Assembly (NCBI GenBank): GCA_002393945.1
Contig: DGSO01000002.1
Location: 1 to 46,166, forward strand
Length of the DNA stretch: 46,166 nt
Direction of reading: 5' to 3'
DNA from: Bacteroidales bacterium UBA4360
GTDB lineage: Bacteria; Bacteroidota; Bacteroidia; Bacteroidales; UBA932
Each line of letters starts with the position of its first letter. Within the stretch, counting starts at the first letter, position 1. A model generated the notes under the pieces. It was not told where the DNA came from. It made no database searches and saw only the letters and a program-made list of their open reading frames with translations. Shown here piece by piece: positions 17,697 to 25,510 of this stretch. The position numbers and the translations under genes were made by a program.

Positions 17697-18259
17697 TCCA
17701 TCGCCTCGAAAATGCGGGAGCGGACCTCTTCTATGGTGCCGGTTCCGTCAATTTCCTTGTATTTTCCGGCGGCCTTGTAGAACTGGATGAGCGGTTCTGT
17801 CTTGGCGTGATAGGTTTCGATGCGGTGTTCGACGACCTCGGGGCGGGCGTCATCGGCACGGTCTTCAACAAGTGCGCGGTGGGCGATCCTGGTCTTGATG
17901 AGGCTGTCCGGAATCATGATTGAAATGCATGCGGTAACGTTCTCGCCATGCTTTTCCACCATTGAATCGAGAGCTTCTGCCTGGGCCAGGGTGCGGGGGA
18001 AACCATCCAGAAGGAACCCGTCTACACCCTTTGTACCGCGGAATTTAGCCTCAATCATATCTTCCACTACCTGATCCGGGACAAGATTTCCATTGTCTAT
18101 AAGGGCCTTTGCCTTGAGTCCGAGTTCAGTTCCAGCTGCTATTTCGCTGCGGAGAAGTTCTCCTGTCGAGATGTGGCAGAGATTGTATCTCTCTACCATT
18201 GCGCCGGCCTGGGTGCCTTTTCCTGCACCGGGAGGGCCGAAAAGAACATAGTATTTCAT
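17693..18259 (-). CDS. adk: Adenylate kinase (short form)
   Basis: 188 aa; interconverts ATP+AMP and 2 ADP. P-loop GPPGAGKGTQ near the start, AMP-binding ISTGELLRSEI, DGFPRTLAQAE, and a short LID around RADDARPEVVEHRIETY instead of the zinc-type LID of 214-aa enzymes. Short adenylate kinases are usual in Bacteroidetes. The start shares a base with the hpt stop (TAATG), so the pair forms a purine-nucleotide operon. Confidence 0.95.
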   Translation of the reverse strand: MKYYVLFGPPGAGKGTQAGAMVERYNLCHISTGELLRSEIAAGTELGLKAKALIDNGNLVPDQVVEDMIEAKFRGTKGVDGFLLDGFPRTLAQAEALDSMVEKHGENVTACISIMIPDSLIKTRIAHRALVEDRADDARPEVVEHRIETYHAKTEPLIQFYKAAGKYKEIDGTGTIEEVRSRIFEAMD

Positions 18260-18807
18260 TATTCGTCCAGAACGTAAATGTCTTTTGAATTGCGGCCAAG
18301 TTCGTCATAATCAAGACCGAAGCCCACAATGAATTTGTTGGGGATTTCCAGGGCTACATAATCCAGGGGGATCTGCTTCTTGTAAACTTCAGGCTTGAGG
18401 AGCATGGTGCAGATGCGTACGTCGGCGGCGCCGAGGGAGAAGAGCATCTTCTCCATTGCCTCCACGGTATTTCCGGTGTCTACAATGTCTTCTACTACAA
18501 TGATGGAACGGCCTTCGATGCCTTTGATAACGGTTTCACTCTTGACGATGCCGGTAGAACGCGTGCCTTCGTAGGAAGAAAGCTTTGCTGCCTTGACAAT
18601 GCAGGGGAACGTGATGCGCTTGAGAAGCTCACCCATGAAAATCATGGCGCCGTTCAGCGTGCAGAGAAGAATGGGAGCGTCTTCTTCTGTTACGCCTTCG
18701 AAGTCGTGATTGATTTTTTCTGCCAGAATGTCGATGGCTTCTTCAAGTTTTGCGTTGGGAATCAGCGGTTTGAAATTGCGGCCGTGAAGGGTTATCCTGT
18801 TTTCCAT
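18259..18807 (-). CDS. hpt: Hypoxanthine(-guanine) phosphoribosyltransferase
   Basis: 182 aa, normal HPRT length. Type I PRTase with the PRPP loop SIIVVEDIVDTGNT, the substrate loop TLNGAMIFMGEL, and the C-terminal VGFGLDYDELGRN typical of HPRT. Converts hypoxanthine and guanine with PRPP to IMP and GMP. First gene of the hpt-adk pair. Confidence 0.95.
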   Translation of the reverse strand: MENRITLHGRNFKPLIPNAKLEEAIDILAEKINHDFEGVTEEDAPILLCTLNGAMIFMGELLKRITFPCIVKAAKLSSYEGTRSTGIVKSETVIKGIEGRSIIVVEDIVDTGNTVEAMEKMLFSLGAADVRICTMLLKPEVYKKQIPLDYVALEIPNKFIVGFGLDYDELGRNSKDIYVLDE

Positions 18808-18830
18808 AACGAGAGAAATTTAGGTTTTCA

Positions 18831-18838
18831 CAAAAATA
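18831..18838 (-). promoter_or_regulatory. -7 element of the hpt-adk operon
   Basis: TATTTTTG on the minus strand, 23 nt upstream of the hpt ATG. No good -33 partner at the standard spacing. Confidence 0.45.
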
Positions 18839-18917
18839 ATAAAAAACCCGCAAATAATGTGCAATAATTGCAAATTCGGAAAAACATTCTGAAACCGCAC
18901 TTTTTTCTTTAATCATA

Positions 18918-18947
18918 TTGCTTTTGACGGCCCGGTTTGCTACTTTG
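18918..18947 (+). promoter_or_regulatory. Promoter of the helix-hairpin-helix gene
   Basis: TTG at 18918-18920, 20-nt spacer, then TACTTTG(G) at 18941-18948, a one-base-short match to TAnnTTTG. The ATG follows 5 nt later. Confidence 0.45.
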
Positions 18948-18952
18948 GGCGG

Positions 18953-20659
18953 ATGAAACGATTGTGGGTGATATCGGTTTTGCTATGCGCAGTGTGGTGT
19001 GCGGCAGCGCAGGATGAGCTTCTGAGGGCGACGATGTACATTCATGGACTCGGAAGCGAGGAGGAGGTTCAGGAGTGGATGATCGAGCAGCTGGAAGGTC
19101 TCCGGCCGGTTTCCGTCAACGCTCCCGGGAAAAAGGCGCGGCTGATACTTTCGGACTATCAGCTGGCGTCGCTGGAGGACTACAGGGGAAGAAGCGGAGA
19201 CATCCTTTCCTATGAGGAGCTTGCCCTGGTGGACGGATTCGGCAGGGAGGCCGTGGAGGCGCTGAAACCCTTCCTGAGCCTTTGGTCACCGAGGGCGGCC
19301 GGCAGTATCGACACTGTCAAGACGCATGGCGACTGGCTTCTCAGGGCTACGGAAAAGAATATCGGCACAAAGGTGAAGCTGACGGGGCGGGGATTTCAGG
19401 CGGCGGCAGCAGTAAGGACAGAGAGCTGGAGGTCATTGAAAGGCGCATTCCGCACCGCGCATGCAGAACTGAACTACCGCAAGTGGACGCTCACCCTTGG
19501 CGACTATAATGCCCGTTACGGCCAGGGCCTTGCGCATTGGAGCGGTTTCACGATGAGCTCGCTGTCCACTCCCGAGGCGTTCATAAGGCGTTCGGCAGGA
19601 ATCTCTCCGCAGTGGTCTTTTTCCGGGCCTTCACACAGAGGCGGGGCTTTGGAATATGGTTCCAGAGGGATGTCTGCGGCCGTTTTTGCCGATATTGACG
19701 GCTTCATCGGCACACATGTCGGGAAACTCTGGAGGTACGGGCAGATCGGGGTCTCGCTGATGACGGGCGGCAGCGACAGGCCTACGGTTTCAGTGGACGG
19801 GAGGATGAATTTCAAGGGCGTGGACTTTGCGGGAGAGGCGGCATCGAAAAACGGGGCGGGCGCGGTCCAGGGGGCAGCCGGGGTGAACGCCGGGGCGCTC
19901 AGGCTGGTGTTTCAGGGCAGGGCCGTTCCCTCCAGGTTCAGCGGCAGGAAAAACGGCGAATTCGGCCTTGCCGCCGGCGCTTCGTGGAAGTCGGAGAAAT
20001 GGCGCCAGCTATCCGGCAGGTCAGGTTTCGGCAGCAGCGTCCCGGCCCACAGCGCATATATAACTGCCGATATGTCCCTGCTCCCAATCCGTGCCGTCGA
20101 CACAGACCGCCGCCAGATACGCATCTATGCCGATTGGAAATGGCAGACCTCCGACACCATCTCCCTCCAAACGCATTTTACCGGCCGATACCGGAACTAT
20201 GAACCCGGCCGCAGCGACCTCCGAACCGACGTTCACTTCGCATCAGGCCCCTGGCTCGCAAACTGCCGCCTGGAAGGCGTGTACTGTGAGACTCCCGGCT
20301 TTCTGGGCTATCTGGAAGGCGGTTACAAAGACGATACTCTTGTGGGATATCTGCGCCTGGGTGCCTTTTCAACCGGCGGCTGGTCTTCCCGCATATACTG
20401 TTACGAACGTGACGCCCCGGGCTCCTTCAACGTCCCTGCCTACTACGGTAACGGCATCTCCGCCAGCTTCTACGGCTACTGGAAGGTGTCATTCGGCCCC
20501 GGCCTCCAGGGAAAGGCGCCCCGCGCTGCCCGCCTTCAGGGAAAGGCGACCCGCACGGCCAGCCTTCGCGGCAAAGTCTGCCTCCGCGCCGCCTGCACCT
20601 GGAAGCCCTCCTCCCCTCCCGCCCCATCCCTCCGCCTCCAACTCCACCTGGCCCTGTAA
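18953..20659 (+). CDS. Exported helix-hairpin-helix protein with probable outer-membrane barrel
   Basis: 568 aa. Signal peptide MKRLWVISVLLCAVWCAAAQ; residues about 55-105 form a helix-hairpin-helix-like domain (SDYQLASLEDYRGRSGDILS, then LVDGFGREAVEALKPFL). The rest is rich in alternating aromatic/polar segments and YGQGLAHWSG, as in Bacteroidetes HHH proteins with predicted beta-barrels. Residues about 517-546 are a threefold 10-aa repeat (GLQGKAPRAA, RLQGKATRTA, SLRGKVCLRA), an apparent local expansion before the final strand. Possibly involved in DNA uptake or envelope functions; unproven. The stop is 13 nt before the 51-bp repeat array. Confidence 0.65.
   Translation: MKRLWVISVLLCAVWCAAAQDELLRATMYIHGLGSEEEVQEWMIEQLEGLRPVSVNAPGKKARLILSDYQLASLEDYRGRSGDILSYEELALVDGFGREAVEALKPFLSLWSPRAAGSIDTVKTHGDWLLRATEKNIGTKVKLTGRGFQAAAAVRTESWRSLKGAFRTAHAELNYRKWTLTLGDYNARYGQGLAHWSGFTMSSLSTPEAFIRRSAGISPQWSFSGPSHRGGALEYGSRGMSAAVFADIDGFIGTHVGKLWRYGQIGVSLMTGGSDRPTVSVDGRMNFKGVDFAGEAASKNGAGAVQGAAGVNAGALRLVFQGRAVPSRFSGRKNGEFGLAAGASWKSEKWRQLSGRSGFGSSVPAHSAYITADMSLLPIRAVDTDRRQIRIYADWKWQTSDTISLQTHFTGRYRNYEPGRSDLRTDVHFASGPWLANCRLEGVYCETPGFLGYLEGGYKDDTLVGYLRLGAFSTGGWSSRIYCYERDAPGSFNVPAYYGNGISASFYGYWKVSFGPGLQGKAPRAARLQGKATRTASLRGKVCLRAACTWKPSSPPAPSLRLQLHLAL
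20501..20590 (+). repeat. 30-bp repeat, three copies, inside the HHH gene
   Basis: Three 30-bp units (20501-20530, 20531-20560, 20561-20590) share the core CCTTCAGGGAAAGGCG; the third is more diverged. In frame, they encode the 10-aa repeat near the C-terminus. Confidence 0.75.
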
Positions 20660-20672
20660 CTTTTCCCCGCCC

Positions 20673-21309
20673 GGCACGAAAACGAGCTCTGCAGTGTCCG
20701 GGCGGCAGAGAATCGGCCACTCGGGCACGGAAACGGGGTCTGCGGTGTCCGGACAGCGGAAAAACGAGCCGTCGGACACGGAAACGGGGTCTGCGGTGTC
20801 CGGACGGCAGAGAATCGGCCACTCGGGCACGAAAACGGGCTCTGCGGTGTCCGGGCGGCGGAAAACTGGGTCGTCCGGCACGAAAACGGGCTCTGCGGTG
20901 TCCGGGCAGCAGAAAATCGGCCCGTCGGGCACGGAATCTGGCTCTGCGGTGTCCGGGCAGCGGAAAAACGAGCCGGCGGGCACGAAAACGGGTTCTGCGG
21001 TGTCCGGGCAGCGGAAAAACGAGCCGTCGGGCACGAAAACGGTGCCTGCGGTGTCCGGGCAGAGGGAAATCGGCCATCCGGACACGAATACGGCCATACG
21101 GTGTCCGAGCAGCGGGAAATCGACCAGCTGGGCACGGAAACGGGCTCTGCGGTGTCCGGGCAGCAGAAAAACGGCCACCCGGACACGAAAACGGCCATAC
21201 GGTGTCCGAGCAATGGGAAATCGACCAACTGGGCACGAAAACGATATGTTTGGTGTCAGCGTAATAATCAAATTGTGTAACGGACACTAAAAACGAGCAA
21301 TCGGGTGTC
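20673..21309. repeat. Array 2: about eleven 51-bp units plus two divergent end units
   Basis: No gene is supported here. The unit is about 51 bp: CGGRCACGRAAACGG, a variable 6-8 bp, GCGGTGTCCGGGC, then an RGCGGAAAATCGGCC-type linker. Each unit contains an inverted pair, CGGACAC (or CGGGCAC) against GTGTCCG, so single strands can fold into a hairpin in either of two phases. About eleven units start at 20673. Near 21249 the pattern changes to TTTGGTGTCA, and after a unique stretch a last divergent hairpin appears: GGACAC (21282-21287) against GTGTC (21305-21309), 15 bp before the transposase-like ATG. All units have the same orientation. Confidence 0.9.
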
Positions 21310-21324
21310 AAAGAATAGAATTAT

Positions 21325-22239
21325 ATGACTGGAAGAAATGATTATTGGGATCGGGAACGGGAGTGTGAACGGTTCTTTATAGAAAGAGGACCTTTCTATT
21401 ACATCTCAACAGAAAATCTTGACTGGATGCTGTACGAATCCAAGGAAGAGTTTGTAGTTGGAACCAACATTGTTGCTGTTTCATCGGCACGTTCTGGATT
21501 CATTGTAATGGATGATACGCAAATGAACAATCATCATCACATTATGGGGGCCGGAACATTGGTGCAAGCAAATGTGTTTGTAGAGATTCTCCATAATCTG
21601 GAAAGAAAGTATCAGAAAACTATGGGGAAGCCATCACTCAAAGAATGGTCCATCAGGATTGATCCGGTACAGGACATAAAGGACTTCCGTAATAAAATAG
21701 CTTATACGGACAGGAATGCATACGTTGCACGCCTGGACAGCACGCCAACCGGGTATCCATGGGGATCGGCATATCTTTTCTTCAATGGCAATCTATGGCA
21801 AATGAAGGCCGGAATACCTTTCCGCGAAGTTGGAGGAAGGGAGAAAAGAAGAATTTGCCGATCTCATGAAGTAGACATGCCTGAACATTATAAGGTATGT
21901 GACGGTATGATTCTCAGAAGCAGTTTCGTTGATTATCATGCCACGGAATACCTTTTCAACTCTGCAAATCAATACTTTACCATGCTCACGCGTCGCGGAG
22001 AATCCGATGTGGAAATAGCTGCGATACTTGGCGAACACATTCAGATTCCCAACGAAGAGGTCTTTCAGATTGTTGCCTCATGGAATCCTGGAAAACAACT
22101 GACCGCCTTGAGTTTGGAAGAGAAACTCAGGACCGCGCAAAAGATGAAGCAGCGCTTAGCGTCATCCAACAGACAAATCAGTCTTATCCTCAGATTATCC
22201 GCCACCGAAGTGGACCGTTTGTTTCCTAAACCACAATAA
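21325..22239 (+). CDS. REP-associated tyrosine transposase-like (RAYT, Y1/HUH) protein
   Basis: 304 aa. Although divergent, it follows the TnpA_REP layout: a beta-strand and histidine motif VMDDTQMNNHHHIMGAG (H70-H72) at the place of the NHxH/HUH metal site; a helix KIAYTDRN with Tyr127 as candidate nucleophile; and YPWGSAYLFF (144-153), close to the YPWSSY signature of RAYTs. The C-terminus (about 263-303) looks like a helix-turn-helix. It lies between two arrays of hairpin-forming repeats, starting 15 bp after one and ending 3 bp before the next, as RAYT genes do with their REP sequences. Its base composition is clearly AT-richer than neighbours. The assignment is from motifs and context only. 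Confidence 0.7.
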   Translation: MTGRNDYWDRERECERFFIERGPFYYISTENLDWMLYESKEEFVVGTNIVAVSSARSGFIVMDDTQMNNHHHIMGAGTLVQANVFVEILHNLERKYQKTMGKPSLKEWSIRIDPVQDIKDFRNKIAYTDRNAYVARLDSTPTGYPWGSAYLFFNGNLWQMKAGIPFREVGGREKRRICRSHEVDMPEHYKVCDGMILRSSFVDYHATEYLFNSANQYFTMLTRRGESDVEIAAILGEHIQIPNEEVFQIVASWNPGKQLTALSLEEKLRTAQKMKQRLASSNRQISLILRLSATEVDRLFPKPQ

Positions 22240-22620
22240 GCTGGCACGAAAACGGGGGTTGCGGTGTCCGGGCTGCGGAAAATCGGCCGTCCGGGCACGG
22301 GAACGGGGTCTGCGGTGTCCAAACGGCGGAAATACGGCCACGCGGGCACGGAAACGGACTTTAACGGTGTCCGGGCAGCGGATAACTGGGTCGTCGGGCA
22401 CGGAAACGGGGTCTGTGGTGTCCGGGCAGCGGGAAATCGGCCAGGCGGACACGAAAACGGGGTCTGCGGTGTCCGGGCGGCGGAAAATCGGCCAGGCGGG
22501 CACGGAAACGGGGGTTGTGGTGTCCGGGCTGCAGAAAATCGAGCCGTCGGGCACGGAAACGGGGGTTGCGGTGTCCGGGCGGCGGAAAATCGGCCAGGCG
22601 GGCACGGAAACGGGCGGAGA
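22240..22620. repeat. Array 3: about seven and a half 51-bp repeat units
   Basis: Same unit and orientation as array 2: CGGGCACGGAAACGG, then GCGGTGTCCGGGC, then a GGCGGAAAATCGGCC linker. One unit has CGGACAC (near 22443), a perfect complement of GTGTCCG. The first unit starts directly after the transposase-like stop. The last is truncated after CGGGCACGGAAACGGGCGG, 10 bp before the stop of the convergent nucleotide-hydrolase gene. Confidence 0.9.
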
Positions 22621-22630
22621 CGGTGACGGG

Positions 22631-23044
22631 TTATTTGAGGATGGTGTCCAGGAGGGGGTAGATGTCGGATTCTGACATGTACGGGTGGATGTGGAAGTAG
22701 CTGTTGCCGGTGAGCATGGCAGAGAGGTTGGTGCGCGGTCTGTCGTAGAAGATGTGCACAGGTATGCTGCGGGCTTCTGCGTAAGCCAGTTCGTAACCGA
22801 CACCGAGGGACGGCGTGGAGCATTCGGCAATGACGACGTCAGCCTCACGGAGCCATGCGGTATCCTGCTCGTAAATTGCTTTTTCCTGGTTGGGAAGGCC
22901 TTCCGTCTTGCTTTTTGAAAGGTCGCCGACGTGTTCTGTCAGGACCACATGGTTCTTCTGGATATAGGCAATGATGCGTTTGTAAAGCTCGGCATCCTGC
23001 CTTCCGCCACGGATGGAACCGGCAAAATAGACCTTCTTTTTCAT
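22631..23044 (-). CDS. DNPH1/RCL-like 2'-deoxynucleoside 5'-phosphate N-hydrolase
   Basis: 137 aa member of the nucleoside 2-deoxyribosyltransferase superfamily. YFAGSIRGGRQDAELY, VLTEHVGD, EQDTAWLREADVVIAE and PSLGVGYELAYAEA line up with mammalian DNPH1 (RCL), which removes the base from 2'-deoxynucleoside monophosphates; the Glu of the DVVIAE segment is the likely nucleophile region. ATG 23044 (MKKKVYFAG) was chosen because sequence similarity starts exactly there; the longer frame upstream is a shadow of the kinase gene. It lies 8 nt after the nucleoside kinase and probably shares its mRNA. It could clear modified deoxynucleotides; substrate unproven. Confidence 0.8.
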   Translation of the reverse strand: MKKKVYFAGSIRGGRQDAELYKRIIAYIQKNHVVLTEHVGDLSKSKTEGLPNQEKAIYEQDTAWLREADVVIAECSTPSLGVGYELAYAEARSIPVHIFYDRPRTNLSAMLTGNSYFHIHPYMSESDIYPLLDTILK

Positions 23045-23052
23045 TGCAGATA

Positions 23053-24708
23053 CTATCCGCCGATGAATTCGCGCAGGAGCGAAGTCGCCGGGATTTCTTT
23101 GTCTGGAACCGGAACGAAGTAGTGGATGAACTTGAGGAGACGATGGGCCTCGGAATACTCGGCACAGTTCTGCGGGACGCTGCGGAGGATAGGTTCGGCA
23201 TGGTTCTTCATTACCGCGAACTCGATGAGGTATGCGCTGTTGAACATCACGTCGGCAGTCTCCTGGAAGGGATATATCCACTTACGCTCTGCGCAGAGCA
23301 CGTTTTTCCAGTTGGAGATGGATTCACGGGCAGAGTAAGCGCCTTTGTTGTAATCCCTTACGATGCGCCTGAGGAGGCGGTTGTCGGCAGTGGGGATCCA
23401 GTTGTGGTCGTCAAGCTGGGTTGCCGTGAGGGTATTGATGAAAATGCGGAACTTGGCGCTTTCGGGGACGTCGGCAGTCAGACCCGGATTGAGCGCATGG
23501 ATACCTTCGATGAGGAGGATGCTGCCGGGGCCCAGTTTGAGCGTTTTCCCGTTATACTCCCGGAGTCCTGTAACGAAGTTGAATTCGGGAACGGATACCT
23601 CCTGTCCGCCGATGAGTTTCATGATGTCCGACTCCATGAGGGCATGGTCCACGGTATCGAAATTGTCGAAGTCGTATGTGCCGTCAGGGAATTTGGGCGT
23701 ATCGGCCCTGTTCACGAAATAATCGTCAGTAGACATGGAGATGGGCTTCAGACCGCAGGCCTTGAGCTGGATGGACAGCCTCTTGCAGAAAGTGGTCTTG
23801 CCGGAGGAAGAAGGTCCTGTGATAAGGACAAGCTTGAGAGGATTCTCGCTGCGGTAGCGGCGGTCTATCTCTTCGGCAATCTTCACGATTTTCTTTTCCT
23901 GGAGGGCTTCCGCTATCTGGATAAGCTCGCTTGCGCGGCCGGCAAGGAAGGCCTCGTTCACGTCTCCAACCGTTGAAAGGCCCATGATGATATTCCAGCG
24001 AAGCGCCTCGTTGAACATCTCGTAAGTCCTGGGCTGATCCTCGAAAGGAGCCACTTTGGAAGGGTCTGTCCTCATGGGAAGACGAAGGAGAAGTCCGTCA
24101 TGGTAAGGCATAAGGTCCCAGACGGTCAGATAACCTGTCGATGGAACCAGTTTGCCGTAATAGTAATCGGAAGTATCTCCAAGCGTATAATAGTCTGTAT
24201 ATGCTTCGCCGCTGGTTTCAAGCAACCGGACCTTGTCCTCATACCCGGCCTTTCTGAACTCCCTTATCGCGCGCTCTGTCTGGACATCATAGCGGTGGAA
24301 GGGCAGGTCCTTTGCCACAAGTTCCTTCATCCTTGCCTTCAGGGCTTCGATATCCTCCGGGACAAGCGGTGTATCGTCGGCCTTGTGAAGGTGGCAGAAA
24401 AAGCCATGGGAGATGGGATGCTCTATGTAGAGCTTACTGCCCGGGAACACATCGACCGCAGCCTTGAACATCAAAAAAGAAAGCGAGCGGCTATACACTC
24501 TCATGCCGCTCGATTCGCGGACATCTATAAACTCGATGTCCTTATTCTGATACACCTTAAATTTGAGGCCCTGTGACACATTGTTCACCTTGGCGGACAC
24601 AATCGGATAAGGGCACGGGAATTCGAATTCGGAAAGCATTTGAAGGAGAGCAGTTCCTTCAGGGAAACGCTTGGACTCCTTGGTGTTCTTGCAGTAAACC
24701 TGGACCAT
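23053..24708 (-). CDS. Nucleoside (uridine-type) kinase with ThrRS-like N-terminal domains
   Basis: 551 aa. Residues 1-60 form a TGS-like domain. Residues about 95-160 resemble the editing-associated domain of threonyl-tRNA synthetase (HPISHGFFCHLH, EDIEALKARMKELVAKDLPF). The C-terminal half is a phosphoribulokinase/uridine kinase P-loop domain with Walker A LITGPSSSGKTTF, STDDYFVNR and ILLIEGIHALNPGL. This TGS-ThrRS-kinase arrangement is known in bacteria, so it is not an assembly artefact. Likely phosphorylates a nucleoside. Linked to the DNPH1-like hydrolase gene downstream. Confidence 0.85.
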   Translation of the reverse strand: MVQVYCKNTKESKRFPEGTALLQMLSEFEFPCPYPIVSAKVNNVSQGLKFKVYQNKDIEFIDVRESSGMRVYSRSLSFLMFKAAVDVFPGSKLYIEHPISHGFFCHLHKADDTPLVPEDIEALKARMKELVAKDLPFHRYDVQTERAIREFRKAGYEDKVRLLETSGEAYTDYYTLGDTSDYYYGKLVPSTGYLTVWDLMPYHDGLLLRLPMRTDPSKVAPFEDQPRTYEMFNEALRWNIIMGLSTVGDVNEAFLAGRASELIQIAEALQEKKIVKIAEEIDRRYRSENPLKLVLITGPSSSGKTTFCKRLSIQLKACGLKPISMSTDDYFVNRADTPKFPDGTYDFDNFDTVDHALMESDIMKLIGGQEVSVPEFNFVTGLREYNGKTLKLGPGSILLIEGIHALNPGLTADVPESAKFRIFINTLTATQLDDHNWIPTADNRLLRRIVRDYNKGAYSARESISNWKNVLCAERKWIYPFQETADVMFNSAYLIEFAVMKNHAEPILRSVPQNCAEYSEAHRLLKFIHYFVPVPDKEIPATSLLREFIGG

Positions 24709-24729
24709 CGGGTTGGGATTTTAGTTGCG

Positions 24730-24760
24730 CAAAGATAGCAAAAGCCCACTAAAAATCCAA
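24730..24760 (-). promoter_or_regulatory. Promoter of the nucleoside kinase gene
   Basis: TTG (24760-24758), 20-nt spacer, TATCTTTG (24737-24730). The -33 element lies inside the 3' end of the upstream TPR gene. Confidence 0.6.
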
Positions 24761-25510
24761 TATGGATTCCAGTTCTTTAAGGAATTTTTCCATGGCCTCG
24801 GCATTATACCTTCTGACGATGGATTCCGTAGGCCTGAGATGACTGTCCACGTAGAATGCGTTCAGCAGCATTCCGCCGCCGAGGATGGCTGTTATCCAGT
24901 TTCCGGATACGGCTTCATAGACGGCGAGACCGGCAGCTGCGACGGTTCCCGCCGTGGTCCACCAGAGGTCCGGACGTTCCAGATAAAGATGCCCCGCCGT
25001 TGGGATAATACCAAGGAACAGCGCCGTCATTGCCGATTTCTCCTTGGGAAGACCGGAGTACAGCTTGTCAATCCGCCCGTCAGACACTATCCTGCGGGCC
25101 TCGGCCTCCGATTCTTCAAAACGTCGCGTCCCCGCCAGTACCAGGGCCTTGAGCTTCACTGCCTCCGGTGCCGATATCTGCGGCGCCTCATTCAAAAAGG
25201 CGAGCGCCGCATCATAATTCCCCTGCCTGTACTGGCACAAGGCCTTGAGACAGGCCGATTGTTCCCTCTGCCCGGGGCTTAGGGCATACATCCTGAGCCT
25301 CGAGAGGCAGGCTTCGGCATCATCCCACCGGCCCAGTTCAACAAGGCACTGCGCGCGGGAGATAATGGCCCCGTTGGCAGCCGCAGGTGCAGCTCCCTCG
25401 AATATCAACCGTTCATATTCCACCGCCTTCAGCGCCAGGGACTGTGCCCTAACGGAAATAGCCCCTGAGAGGAATATGAAGATTATACATGACAAGAGCC
25501 TTGACTTCAT
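24749..25510 (-). CDS. Exported TPR-like protein with C-terminal membrane hairpin
   Basis: 253 aa, function unknown. Signal peptide MKSRLLSCIIFIFLSGAISVRA, then TPR-like helical pairs (about 40-140, for example ECLVELGRWDDAEACLSRLR, CQYRQGNYDAALAFLNEAP), then a hydrophobic LFLGIIPTAGHLYLERPDLW segment and a second hydrophobic stretch near 195-220. The layout matches its upstream neighbour, so the two look like paralogues. The start overlaps that neighbour by 62 nt; it was kept because only this ATG gives a signal peptide. Confidence 0.7.
   Translation of the reverse strand: MKSRLLSCIIFIFLSGAISVRAQSLALKAVEYERLIFEGAAPAAANGAIISRAQCLVELGRWDDAEACLSRLRMYALSPGQREQSACLKALCQYRQGNYDAALAFLNEAPQISAPEAVKLKALVLAGTRRFEESEAEARRIVSDGRIDKLYSGLPKEKSAMTALFLGIIPTAGHLYLERPDLWWTTAGTVAAAGLAVYEAVSGNWITAILGGGMLLNAFYVDSHLRPTESIVRRYNAEAMEKFLKELESILDF

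Noticed and set aside
20091..21311. Long open frames on both strands through the repeat array, coding 17-aa repeat proteins of 230-400 aa
   Set aside because: The 51-bp period is a multiple of 3, so every frame without a stop in the unit stays open. No start with a promoter, no codon bias, and several strands and frames are open at once.
20673..22620. CRISPR array
   Set aside because: The units are contiguous near-identical 51-mers with no unique spacers, and no cas genes are present.
22065..22848. Minus- and plus-strand frames in array 3 coding repeat peptides
   Set aside because: Same artefact of stop-free repeats; the frames run into known genes in the wrong phase.
23044..23976. 310-aa plus-strand frame opposite the nucleoside kinase
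   Set aside because: Shadow of a GC-rich coding region; the minus-strand frame has clear conserved kinase motifs.
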